Positions 11,971-25,300 of a stretch of DNA of 64,000 bases are shown here, one piece after another. Source of the stretch: Aphis gossypii (lineage: Eukaryota; Arthropoda; Insecta; Hemiptera; Aphididae); NCBI RefSeq assembly GCF_020184175.1, contig NW_026083123.1, positions 1-64,000 of the forward strand, in the 5' to 3' direction. The position numbers and the translations under genes were made by a program. The notes under the pieces are model-generated. The model saw nothing but the letters and a program-made list of their open reading frames with translations. It searched no databases and was not told where the DNA came from. Every line of letters starts with the position of its first letter. The first letter of the stretch is position 1.

Positions 11971-13300
11971 CTATTGATGGGGTGGCGGTGGCGGCGGCGG
12001 TGGTGGTTCCCATCACCGGGCGAACGGCAATTCTATTGGTCGCACTCCTCTCCGACTGTCCCGCTCACCCAACGTTCAGCCAGCCCATGTGACCACCCAT
12101 CCACCCACCGGTCCAAAACTACGACTAAACACGGAAATGCGCACATGTCAAACATCTGCTGCACTGCGGAATTTCGGCGGCGGCGTTGGATGTCTCTGGT
12201 TAGATAAACGTCGGTCGTGCACGTTAAAAATATAAAGACAATACCACGTAATCGAGAATATATTTTAATAAAATAAGAATATTTATTTTTCAATATTTCA
12301 CACCAATTGTCCAATATGTACTATATTTATTATATTATATTATATTATACGATTATGTTATACGATTTTTATATAGAAACAAATCGCATGGTTCCGCGAC
12401 GTAAATTCATCATATTATACTGCAGTAGGTATTGGCCTGCGAAAATATTGCAGGTACTCCGCACTGACAAGAGATTACTGTAATTCATTATGGTAGGTAC
12501 GTTATAATTAGGTAATTGTGTGATAAAAATAATAGCTGCTTATAACTCTGCGATTATGAAAGATATGAAAACCAAACTTATAAGGTAATCAAGGTATTAT
12601 TCTGTAGAATAATACACAACCAAAATAACCCATACTAAATATTGAATTATTTTGAGTAATACGAGATTATTTTAAAAATTTCAACTTTTGATAAAAAAAT
12701 TTAATTTTTTCAATTTAATAATAATTATTTACATAAGTTTGGTTTAATTGCGTATGTTGGTTGAAAGGACAATTAAATAGCTTTAAAACAAAAAAAAAAT
12801 TATGTTAAAATGTTGAAAAGTTTCAGAGAAACATAAAAAAATCCGTGGTAGTTTTGTTTGGTTTAAAAAACTTAAATTGCCCATAACTCAAAAAAAAAAA
12901 AGAGTTAGACCCCCACTTTAAAGGTTATTTCTTCGTCATTTTAGGTATACTTTCATATGACGGCGGCCGGTCACTTCGCCCCGGGACACATTGTATAATA
13001 CATATTATATTATATTTCTTCTAGCCGAAACTCATTACAATTGATAATAATTAATAGGTACCTATTTAAAAAGTAAAAATTGCAACGACACTTCGCATAA
13101 TAATTATTTAACTAATATTAATAAATGAAATGAAATGATTTGTAAAAACAATTGACAAACATTTAAAAAAATTGTATTGTTATCATGCAAGGCCAATCAT
13201 ATGGAAGTCATACAATACTTAGGTACACAACATTGATAAAATACAAAACATAATGTTCGCGCCGACACACACACACACACACCCTCACGCACACGTAATT
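11971..13300. other. Non-coding stretch with GC-rich patch and microsatellites
   Basis: A G/C-rich patch with GGCGGCGG runs at about 11981-12200, just upstream of the secreted protein promoter. A TATTA-type simple repeat lies at about 12320-12365, and an (AC)n tract with imperfect flanks at about 13263-13296. The reading frames here carry no recognisable domain. Confidence 0.5.
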
Positions 13301-13362
13301 TATTGTTATATCTCTTTATTTATTTTTGTTTGTTTAATTATCCCGTGAATTATATAACTTAC

Positions 13363-13557
13363 CTTACTCAAATTACGACGGCGTGTTACCTGCCGCCGTA
13401 CCGGCTCGCTGGTGAGCACGGATTTTAACACGGCCGCCGTAATATTAATCAGTTTTCTCTCGAGCGTTGATTCGAACGTAAAAGTCCGCGCACTAATTGT
13501 CGCATCTTTTTTTATTAATATTTTGGAAAATATAAGTTCGTGGGCGCAAAGCGCCAC
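13363..13557 (-). CDS. Possible first coding exon ending at a strong donor
   Basis: An ATG at 13557 opens 65 codons (MALCAHELIFSK... to RRRNLSK). They end exactly in phase at an AAG|GTAAGT donor at 13363/13362. The segment is richer in G and C than its flanks, as real exons often are. No domain is recognised and no matching acceptor exon is identified downstream on the minus strand. It may be a 5' exon of an unseen gene, a non-coding exon, or chance. Confidence 0.25.
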
Positions 13558-15290
13558 CTTTTTTCATTAATAAAGTCACTATTATTATTATTTTATTATA
13601 TACCTACTATTATTATATCCGTGTAGGGGCGAATCGCCACAGTTTCGTTATTATTATACCTACTATTATAGCCATATAGGCGCAAATCACCGCATTTTTA
13701 TATATTTTTTCATATTATATTACCTATACTGTGTGAGCGATAATCTCCGTATTCATTTTATTTGTTTATTTCGTGTGTGTGCAATTATTTATATAGGCTT
13801 TTAGGAAGCAGCTGACCAGCCGAGCACCGACAAATTGTGAGTTATTTTATATTATTGTTTTTATTTATTTATTAATTTATTCTATTGATCCAAAGGAGCT
13901 ATTTTGTCTAGATTATTATACTTTTTTCTTTTTGGGCCAAAAGGGCCGTAAATTATTATTATTATTATTTATTATACTATAACCTTTTACAATAATTTCT
14001 ACTGCGTTACAATTTATTTTGGGTTACCATATTTTTGTCATTTACCTATTTGTTCTTAGTTATTAGTTCTTACACACACATACAGATATACATTATACAC
14101 ACTTACACACCCACCGCATACTAGCAGTCACAGGTTTTGCTCGGCGAACCTGGCAATTTCCTGTTGAGTGCTATACATGTAAACACACACGCACACACAC
14201 ACAAATCGGTCGGTGGGTGATATAAGGTGCGTACGAAGTGCATTACGCAAACCTGTATCAGATCTGCCGGCGCGTTCATTTTAGCGACATAATAATATTG
14301 TTATAGTTCAACGAGCCGTATACGATCGTATACAGAGTTACGTGATCTGGTGATAGGATTTAAGCTAAACTACATATTAAAGTATATCGGAAAGGCGCAC
14401 GGTGTGCCACTGTCGCAGATGAGTCTGCACGACGAGTTAGTTCTATAATATAATAAGAATATTGTTATGAATAATACAATGATTAAAAACTAAAAGTAAA
14501 CATTAAATAATTTATTAAAATCGGTAGTTAAATGGGAATGAATATTTCAATATTTTGTAAATCTTCTAACCTCTAACCTAGTATTAGGTATAAATTAAAA
14601 CTTTTCGGAAACGGTTTTAAGGTAGGTACTCACAGTGTCAACTGTGTATCTAAGTGTCAAACCAGTTAAAAGGGCTTCAAGTATTTTAGTAAGTGTTAAT
14701 TTTGGTCGTGCGATCGTATATAACGCACATACCGAGGCACCGACGCATACCAACGCATACCGACAGAATCTTGGCGGCCGTTATTATACAGACCTTCCGA
14801 TTACAATAACAATAACGTGTATAAACTAAAATGAATGTACTGCGCACGGCGTCAGACAGGCGGATATACCTACCTATTCTCCTGTCGAAAACCATCTGGC
14901 CTTAGTAGTTTTTGTACACAATATAGAACGTGTAAACTTCTTCTTTATGGGTGGTATTTGTCCTATGGTGTTTAAGATATTATTATGTGGTTGATGTTTT
15001 AGAAAGTGTCATTCGAATCGGAAAATATATTAAGGTTGGTCGTCGCCAGTATGTGACAATGGTTTTTTTTTCTACAAAGCCGAGACCATGGGTGTTGCTG
15101 AAACTGAAAATCATATATAGCTAAAACTCTGCTGCTGTAATGTTTGATCACACAAAATATATGCCATGTCCTATATGCCATAAATAATATTATATAATAA
15201 ACAAAATACAAATACAAAATAATAATGAGTACCATCTGTGCATGTGTGTATAATGTATATAAAATACCTACATCTGGTTTTACACGTTTA
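13558..15290. other. Non-coding stretch with degenerate palindromic repeats
   Basis: Between 13540 and 13770, several ~60-100-base units each carry a short GGCG-A/T-CGCC-like inverted core (GGCGCAAAGCGCC, GGCGAATCGCC, GGCGCAAATCACCGC), separated by runs of TATTATTAT. A possible exon end, GAGCACCGACAAATTGTGAGTT, lies at 13822-13843. AC-rich microsatellites occur near 14071-14110 and 14180-14205. The rest holds no feature I can name. Confidence 0.4.
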
Positions 15291-15329
15291 AAACAAAAAA
15301 AAAATGTAATAATAATTTAGGTATTAAAA

Positions 15330-16304
15330 TAACAATTTCATTTATATAAACATGATATAAATAAAGTACCTAACCTAAAAGCATTAATTATTAATTTATT
15401 ATAATATGGTCTACAATAGTTTATACTTATTAAATAATATATATACCCATCTCAATTAGAGCCTTTTTTGACCCAATTTAACAAAGATGAATTCAGATTT
15501 TTAACAGATTTAGAGATAAAGAAAGAAAGTACAGTGGTCGATCAAACAGCTACGTGATATATATTGCTGTGCAGCCGTGCAGGTCCTATACAGGCTACGA
15601 TAGAATAGTATTTTATACCATGCAGATAAAATATATAGTATAAACTATAGGTAGCTATAATATAATACTACTACTACGATTAGTAGATAGGTATTAACTA
15701 TTAAAAAAACTTTATTACCAATTGGCATTAGGCAACAACTGATAAGCGCAATTTGTCATTTTTTAATTGTATAAAATTTCCAAATATTACTTTTAAAACA
15801 TCAAACTTTCAACGAAGCAGAACGCGAAAATTATTTTTTGTGATCCTGAACGGTATATTTAAAAGCGTCTGTATTATATATAACTAATAAAATGTATTAA
15901 TTATTTTGTACTGAAGATTTTAAGTCTTAAATTATATTATGTTATATAATATACAAATGGATAATGAATTAATACAAAATATAAATAATACACATTAGCA
16001 GAACTCGGATTTTGTATTTACACTAAAAAGTATCAAAATATGGCATATAATATGCAGTAAAATCATAAAAATATGCAACAAATATGCATTTACAAAATTT
16101 ATATTCAAAAATTCAAAGTTGTATTAAGTATGATAGAAATATAAGATAATAAAATATAAATGTATAAAAAAGAACACGTATAAATATATACATAAATATT
16201 ACTGTTTAAAAATAAAATAAATCATACAACTCAAAATGTGTTTTTATACTTTATTGTGGAAATTAATTATTAAATGATATTCAAGTTTTTCTTCGGTAAA
16301 GTTA
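15330..16304. repeat. Block A, copy 1 (segmental repeat with hAT relic)
   Basis: This block is repeated almost base for base at about 62660-63620, and its first ~230 bases again at about 31985-32228. The shared sequence includes GAGATAAAGAAAGAAAGTAC, ACCATGCAGATAAAATATAT and CAATTTGTCATTTTTTAATT. In this copy it stops abruptly at about 16304, where the satellite monomers start. It marks one edge of a macro-repeat made of A, satellite and B. Confidence 0.85.
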
Positions 16305-16311
16305 TGCCGTC
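16244..16311 (-). pseudogene. Truncated hAT transposase C-terminus
   Basis: The minus strand reads HNFTEEKLEYHLIINF, then HNKV and a stop. This matches the last part of the hAT dimerization domain, where 'FTxExLxxxLxIN' is typical. The copy at 63553-63690 extends further upstream, to CERSF. Here it is cut by the satellite junction, so only about 20 codons remain. Confidence 0.6.
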
Positions 16312-19300
16312 TGTGAATATGACTTTTTTGTTAATAATTTGCTAATTTAAAATACAAGATTTTATTTCTAACACATGAATTTATACCCATTATATTCATT
16401 TTAAAATTTAGAAAAAATATAATACAACTCACTGAATAAAATGATAATATTCAAATTGTTAAAAAATTAAAACCTATTTTTAGTTTTTAGTAAGTGTGTA
16501 AATATGAGTATTTTGTTAATAATTTGCTTATTTAAGACACAAGATTTCATTTCTAACAATTGAATGTATACCCAATAGATTCATTTTAAAATTTAGAAAA
16601 AATATTATATATCTCAATGAATAAAATGATAATATTTAATTTATAAAAGAATTAAAACTAATTTTTAGTTTTTAATTGTTAATATGTGTTTGAGGACCAT
16701 ACAGACACTATGCACCCACTTATCCAGCTAATCACAAGAATTATTCAATATTGCCTATATCCAACCCCTTGAAAAGAGTAGGCTTTCAACATTCTTAGTT
16801 CTTAATATGTGTGTTATTATGACCATTTTATTAAGTATTTGCTAATTTAAGACATAAGAATTTATTTCTAACACTTAAAATTATAAAAATTAGATGAATT
16901 TTGAAATTTAGAAAAAATATAATACAACTCACTGAATAAAATGATAATATTCAAATTGTTAAAAAATTAAAACCTATTTTTAGTTTTTAGTAAGTGTGTT
17001 AATATGACTTTTTTGTTTATAATTTGCTAATTTAAGATAAAATTTTTTATTTCTAACACATGAATTTATAAATGTAAGATTCACTTTAAAATTTAGAAAA
17101 AATATAATATAACTTATTGAACAAAATGATAACATTCAATTTATTAAAAAATTAAAACTTAATTTTAGTTTTTAGTAAGTGTGTAAATATGAGTACTTTG
17201 TTAATAATTTGCTAATTTAAGACACAAGATTTCATTTCTATCACATGAATTTATACCCATTAGATGAATTTTGAAATTTAGAAAAAATAAAATACAACTC
17301 ACTGAATAAAATGATAATATTCAAATAATTAAAAAATCAAAACTTATTTTTAGTTCTTAGAAATTGTGTTATTATGACTATTTTATTAATTATTTTCTAA
17401 TTTCAGACACAAGATTTCATTTCTATCACATAAAATTTTAACCATTAAAATCATTGTAAAATTTAGACAAAATATGATATAACTTATTGAATAAAATGAT
17501 AACATTCAATTTTTTAAAGAATTAAAACTTATTTTTAGTTTTTAGAACGTGTGTAAATATGACTATTTTGTTAATAATTTGCTAATTTAAGACACAACAT
17601 TTCATTTCTAACAATTGAAAGTATACCCAATAAATTCTTTGTAAAATTTAGAAAAAATATGATATAAATCATTGAATAAAAGTATTATATTGAATTTATA
17701 AAAAAATAAAAACTAATTTTTAGTTTTTGTGCGTGTGTTAATATGACTATTTTATTCATTATTTGTTAATTTAAGACACAAGATTTCATTTCTAACCATT
17801 GAATGTATACCCAATAGATTCATTTTAAAATTTAGAAAAAATATAATACAACTCCCTGAATAAAATGATAACATTCAATTAATAATAAATTAAATTTGAT
17901 TTTTAGTTTTTAGTACGTATGTTAATATGACTTTTTTGTTAATAATTTGCTAATTTAAGATACAATTTTTTATTTCTAACACATGAATTTATACTCAATA
18001 CATTCATTGTAAAATTTAGACAAAATGTGATATAACTTATTGAATAAAATGATAACATTCAATTTTTTAAAAAATTAAAACTAATTTTTAGTTTTTGTGC
18101 GTGTGTTAATATGACTATTTTATTAATTATTTGTAAATTTAAGACATAAGATTTCATTTCTAACAAATGAAAGTATACCCAATAAATTCATTGTAAAATT
18201 TAGACAAAATAAAATACAACTCACTGAATAAAATGATAATATTCAAATTATTAAAAATTAAAACTTATTTTTAGTTCTTAGAAATTGTGTTATTATGACT
18301 ATTTTATTAATTATTTTCTAATTTCAGACACAAGATTTCATTTCTATCACATAAAATTTAACCATTATTCATTTTAAAATTTAGAAAAAGTATAGTATAA
18401 CTTATTAAATAAAATGATAACATTCAATTTATAAAAATTAAATTGATTTTTAGTTTTTAGTATGTGTGTGAATATGACTTTTTTGTTAATAATTTGCTAA
18501 TTTAAAATACATGATTTTATTTCTAACACATGAATTTACACCCATTATATTCATTTTAAAATTTAGAAAAAAAATATAATAAAACTCACTGAATAAAATG
18601 ATAATATTCAAATTATTAAAAATTAAAACTTATTTTTAGTTTTTGTGCGTTTGTTAATATGACTATTTTGTTAATAATTTGCTAATTTAAGATACAAGAT
18701 TTTATTTCTAACACAAAAGTATACCCATTAGATGAATTTTGAAATTTAGAAAAAATAAAATACAACTCACTGAATAAAATGATAATATTCAATTATTAAA
18801 AATTAAAACTCATTTTTAGTTCTTAGAAATTGTGTTATTATGACTATTTTATTAATTATTTTCTAATTTCAGACACAAGATTTCATTTCTATCACATAAA
18901 ATTTAACCATTAGATTCATTTTAAAATTTAGAAAAAGTATGTAAACTTATTAAATAAAATGATAACATTCAATTTATAAAAAATTAAAACTTAATTTAGT
19001 TTTTAGACGTGTGTAAATATGACTATTTTGTTAAAAATTTTCTAATTTAAGACCATCATTTCATTTCTAACAATTGAAAGTATACCCATAGATTCTTTGT
19101 AAAATTTAGAAAAAATATGATATAATCATTGAATAAAAGTATTATATTGAATTTATAAAAAAATAAAAACTAATTTTTAGTTTTTGTGTGTGTGTTAATA
19201 TGACTATTTTATTCATTATTTGCTAATTTAAGACACAAGATTTCATTTCTAACAATTGAATGTATACCAATAGATTCATTTTAAAATTTAGAAAAAATAT

Positions 19301-22300
19301 GATAAATCTCAATGAATAAAATGATAATATTTAATTTATAAAAGAATTAAAACTAATTTTTAGTTTTTAATTGTTAATATGTGTTTGAGGACCATACAGA
19401 CACTATGCAGCCACTTATCCAGCTAATCACATGATTATTCAATATTGCCTATATCCAACTCCTTGAGAACAGTAGGCTTTCAACATTCTTAGTTCTTAAT
19501 ATGTGTGTTATTATGACCATTTTATTAAGTATTGCTAATTTAAGACATAAGAATTTATTTCTAACACTTAAATTTAAAATTAGATGAATTTTGAAATTTA
19601 GAAAAAATATATATACAACTCACTGAATAAAATGATAACATTCAATTAATAATAAATTAAATTTGATTTTAGTTTTTAGTACGTATGTTAATATGACTTT
19701 TTTGTTAATAATTGCTAATTTAAGATACAATTTTTTATTTCTAACACATGAATTTATACTCAATACATTCATTGTAAAATTTAGACAAAATGTGATATAA
19801 CTTATTGAATAAAATGATAACATTCAATTTTTTAAAAAATTAAAACTAATTTTTAGTTTTTGTGCGTGTGTTATTATGACTATTTTATTATTTATTTGTA
19901 AATTTAAGACATAATATTTCGTTTCTAACTAATGAAAGTATACCAAATAAATTCATTGTAAAATTTAGACAAAATATAATATAACTTATTGAAAAAATTA
20001 ATATACTGAACTTATAAAAAAATAAAACTTATTTTTATTTTTTGTGCGTGTTTAATATGACTATTTTGTTAATAATTGCTAATTTAAGATACAAGATTTT
20101 ATTTTTTACACATGAATTTATACTCAATACATTCATTGTAAAATTTAGACAAAATACGATATAACTTATTAATAAAATGATAACATTCAATTTTTTAAAA
20201 AATTAAAACTAATTTTTAGTTTTTGTGCGTGTGTTAATATGACTATTTTATTAATTATTGTAAATTAAGACATAAGATTTCATTTCTAACAAATGAAAGT
20301 ATACCCAATAAATTCATTGTAAAATTTAGACAAAATAAAATACAACTCACTGAATAAAATGATAATATTCAAATATTAAAAAATTAAAACTTATTTTTAG
20401 TTCTTAGAAATTGTGTTATTATGACTATTTTATTAATTATTTTCTAATTTCAGACACAAGATTCATTTCTATCACATAAAATTTTAACCATTAGATTCAT
20501 TTTAAAATTTAGAAAAAGTATAGTATAACTTATTAAATAAAATGATAACATTCAATTTATAAAAAATTAAATTGTTTTAGTTTTTAGTATGTGTGTGAAT
20601 ATGACTTTTTTGTTAATAATTTGCTAATTTAAAATACATGATTTTATTTCTAACACATGAATGTACACCCATTTATTCATTTTAAAATTAGAAAAAAAAT
20701 ATAATAAAACACTGAATAAAATGATAATATTCAAATTATTAAAAAATTAAAACTTTTTTTAGTTTTTGTGCGTTTGTTAATATGAATATTTGTTAATAAT
20801 TTGCTAATTTAAGATACAATGATTTCTAACAATTGAATGTATACAATAGATTCCTTTTTAAATTTAGAAAAAAATATTATAAATCTCAATGAATAAAATG
20901 ATAATATTTAATTTATAAAAGAATTAAAACTAATTTTTAGTTTTTAATTGTTAATATGTGTTTGAGGACCATACAGACACTATGCAGCCACTTATCCAGC
21001 TAATCACATGAATTATTCAATATTGCCTATATCCAACTCCTTGAGAACAGTAGGCTTTCAACATTCTTAGTTCTTAATATGTGTGTTATTATGACCATTT
21101 TATTAAGTATTTGCTAATTTAAGACATAAGAATTTATTTCTAACACTTAAAATTATAAAAATTAGATGAATTTTGAAATTTAGAAAAAATATTATACACT
21201 CACTGAATAAAATGATAACATTCAATTAATAATAAATTAAATTTGATTTTTAGTTTTTAGTACGTATGTTAATATGACTTTTTTGTTAATATTTGCTAAT
21301 TTAAGATACAATTTTTTATTTCTAACACATGAATTTATACTCAATACATTCATTGTAAAATTTAGACAAAATGTGATATAACTTATTGAATAAAATGATA
21401 ACATTCAATTTTTTAAAAAATTAAAACTAATTTTTAGTTTTTGTGCGTGTGTTATTATGACTATTTTATTATTTATTTGTAAATTTAAGACATAATATTT
21501 CGTTTCTAACTAATGAAAGTATACCAAATAAATTCATTGTAAAATTTAGACAAAATATAATATAACTTATTGAAAAAAATTAATATACTGAACTTATAAA
21601 AAAATAAAAACTTATTTTTATTTTTTGTGCGTGTGTTAATATGACTATTTTGTTAATAATTTGCTAATTTAAGATACAAGATTTTATTTTTAACACATGA
21701 ATTTATACTCAATACATTCATTGTAAAATTTAGACAAAATACGATATAACTTATTAAATAAAATGATAACATTCAATTTTTTAAAAAATTAAAACTAATT
21801 TTTAGTTTTTGTGCGTGTGTTAATATGACTATTTTATTAATTATTTGTAAATTTAAGACATAAGATTTCATTTCTAACAAATGAAAGTATACCCAATAAA
21901 TTCATTGTAAAATTTAGACAAAATAAAATACAACTCACTGAATAAAATGATAATATTCAAATTATTAAAAAATTAAAACTTATTTTTAGTTCTTAGAAAT
22001 TGTGTTATTATGACTATTTTATTAATTATTTTCTAATTTCAGACACAAGATTTCATTTCTATCACATAAAATTTTAACCATTAGATTCATTTTAAAATTT
22101 AGAAAAAGTATAGTATAACTTATTAAATAAAATGATAACATTCAATTTATAAAAAATTAATTGATTTTTAGTTTTTAGTATGTGTGTGAATATGACTTTT
22201 TTGTTAATAATTTGCTAATTTAAAATACATGATTTTATTTCTAACACATGAATTTACACCCATTATATTCATTTTAAAATTTAGAAAAAAAATATAATAA

Positions 22301-25300
22301 AACTCACTGAATAAAATGATAATATTCAAATTATTAAAAAATTAAAACTTATTTTTAGTTTTTGTGCGTTTGTTAATATGACTATTTTGTTAATAATTTG
22401 CTAATTTAAGATACAAGATTTTATTTCTAACACATGAAAGTATACCCATTAGATGAATTTTGAAATTTAGAAAAAATAAAATACAACTCACTGAATAAAA
22501 TGATAATATTCAAATTATTAAAAAATTAAAACTCATTTTTAGTTCTTAGAAATTGTGTTATTATGACTATTTTATTAATTATTTTCTAATTTCAGACACA
22601 AGATTTCATTTCTATCACATAAAATTTTAACCATTAGATTCATTTTAAAATTTAGAAAAAGTATAGTATAACTTATTAAATAAAATGATAATATTCAAAT
22701 TATTAAAAAATTAAAACTCATTTTTAGTTCTTTGAAATTGTGTTATTATGACTATTTTGTTAAAAGTTTTCTAATTTAAGACACAAGATTTCATTTCTAA
22801 CAATTGAATGTATACCCAATAGATTCCTTTTTAAATTTAGAAAAAAATATTATATATCTCAATGAATAAAATGATAATATTTAATCTATAAAAGAATTAA
22901 AACTAATTTTTAGTTTTTAATTGTTATTATGTGTTTGAGGACCACACAGACACTATGCACCAACTTATCCAGCGAATCACATGAATTATTCAATATTGCC
23001 TATATCCAACCCCTTGAATACAGTAGGCTTTCAACATTCTTAGTTCTTAATATGTGTGTTATTATAACCATTTTATTAAGTATTTGCTAATTTAAGACAT
23101 AAGAATTTATTTCTAACACTTAAAATTATAAAAATTAGATGAATTTTGAAATTTAGAAAAAATATTATACAACTCACTGAATAAAATGATAACATTCAAT
23201 TAATAATAAATTAAATTTGATTTTTAGTTTTTAGTACGTATGTTAATATGACTTTTTTGTTAATAATTTGCTAATTTAAGATACAATTTTTTATTTCTAA
23301 CACATGAATTTATACTCAATACATTCATTGTAAAATTTAGACAAAATGTGATATAACTTATTGAATAAAATGATAACATTCAATTTTTTAAAAAATTAAA
23401 ACTAATTTTTAGTTTTTGTGCGTGTGTTAATATGACTATTTTATTATTTATTTGTAAATTTAAGACATAATATTTCGTTTCTAACTAATGAAAGTATACC
23501 AAATAAATTCATTGTAAAATTTAGACAAAATATAATATAACTTATTGAAAAAAATTAATATACTGAACTTATAAAAAAATAAAAACTTATTTTTAGTTTT
23601 TGTGCGTGTGTTAATATGACTATTTTGTTAATAATTTGCTAATTTAAAATACAAGATTTTATTTCTAACACATGAATTTATACTCAATACATTCATTCTA
23701 AAATTTAGACAAAATACGATATAACTTATTAAATAAAATGATAACATTCAATTTTTTAAAAAATTAAAACTAATTTTTAGTTTTTGTGCGTGTGTTAATA
23801 TGACTATTTTATTAATTATTTGTAAATTTAAGACATAAGATTTCATTTCTAACAAATGAAAGTATACCCAATAAATTCATTGTAAAATTTAGACAAAATA
23901 AAATACAACTCACTGAATAAAATGATAATATTCAAATTATTAAAAAATTAAAACTTATTTTTAGTTCTTAGAAATTTTGTTATTATGACTATTTTATTAA
24001 TTATTTTCTAATTTCAGACACAAGATTTCATTTCTATCACATAAAATTTTAACCATTAGATTCATTTTAAAATTTAGAAAAAGTATAGTATAACTTATTA
24101 AATAAAATGATAACATTCAATTTATAAAAAATTAAATTGATTTTTAGTTTTTAGTATGTGTGTGAATATGACTATTTTGTTAATAATTTGCTAATTTAAG
24201 ATACAAGATTTTATTTCTAACACATGAAAGTATACCCATTAGATGAATTTTGAAATTTAGAAAAAATAAAATACAACTCACTGAATAAAATGATAATATT
24301 CAAATTATTAAAAAATTAAAACTCATTTTTAGTTCTTAGAAATTGTGTTATTATGACTATTTTATTAATTATTTTCTAATTTCAGACACAAGATTTCATT
24401 TCTATCACATAAAATTTTAACCATTAGATTCATTTTAAAATTTAGAAAAAGTATAGTATAACTTATTAAATAAAATGATAACATTCAATTTATAAAAAAT
24501 TAAAACTTAATTTTAGTTTTTAGAACGTGTGTAAATATGACTATTTTGTTAAAAATTTTCTAATTTAAGACCCATCATTTCATTTCTAACAATTGAAAGT
24601 ATACCCAATAGATTCTTTGTAAAATTTAGAAAAAATATGATATAAATCATTGAATAAAAGTATTATATTGAATTTATAAAAAAATAAAAACTAATTTTTA
24701 GTTTTTGTGTGTGTGTTAATATGACTATTTTATTCATTATTTGCTAATTTAAGACACAAGATTTCATTTCTAACAATTGAATGTATACCCAATAGATTCA
24801 TTTTAAAATTTAGAAAAAATATGATAAATCTCAATGAATAAAATGATAATATTTAATTTATAAAAGAATTAAAACTAATTTTTAGTTTTTAATTGTTAAT
24901 ATGTGTTTGAGGACCATACAGACACTATGCAGCCACTTATCCAGCTAATCACATGAATTATTCAATATTGCCTATATCCAACTCCTTGAGAACAGTAGGC
25001 TTTCAACATTCTTAGTTCTTAATATGTGTGTTATTATGACCATTTTATTAAGTATTTGCTAATTTAAGACATAAGAATTTATTTCTAACACTTAAAATTA
25101 TAAAAATTAGATGAATTTTGAAATTTAGAAAAAATATTATACAACTCACTGAATAAAATGATAACATTCAATTAATAATAAATTAAATTGATTTTTAGTT
25201 TTTAGTACGTATGTTAATATGACTTTTTTGTTAATAATTTGCTAATTTAAGATACAATTTTTTATTTCTAACACATGAATTTATACTCAATACATTCATT

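Noticed and set aside
12033..12314. Minus-strand 93-codon frame upstream of the secreted gene
   Set aside because: It has no domain, low-complexity basic stretches and no splice partner. It overlaps the GC-rich promoter-side patch.
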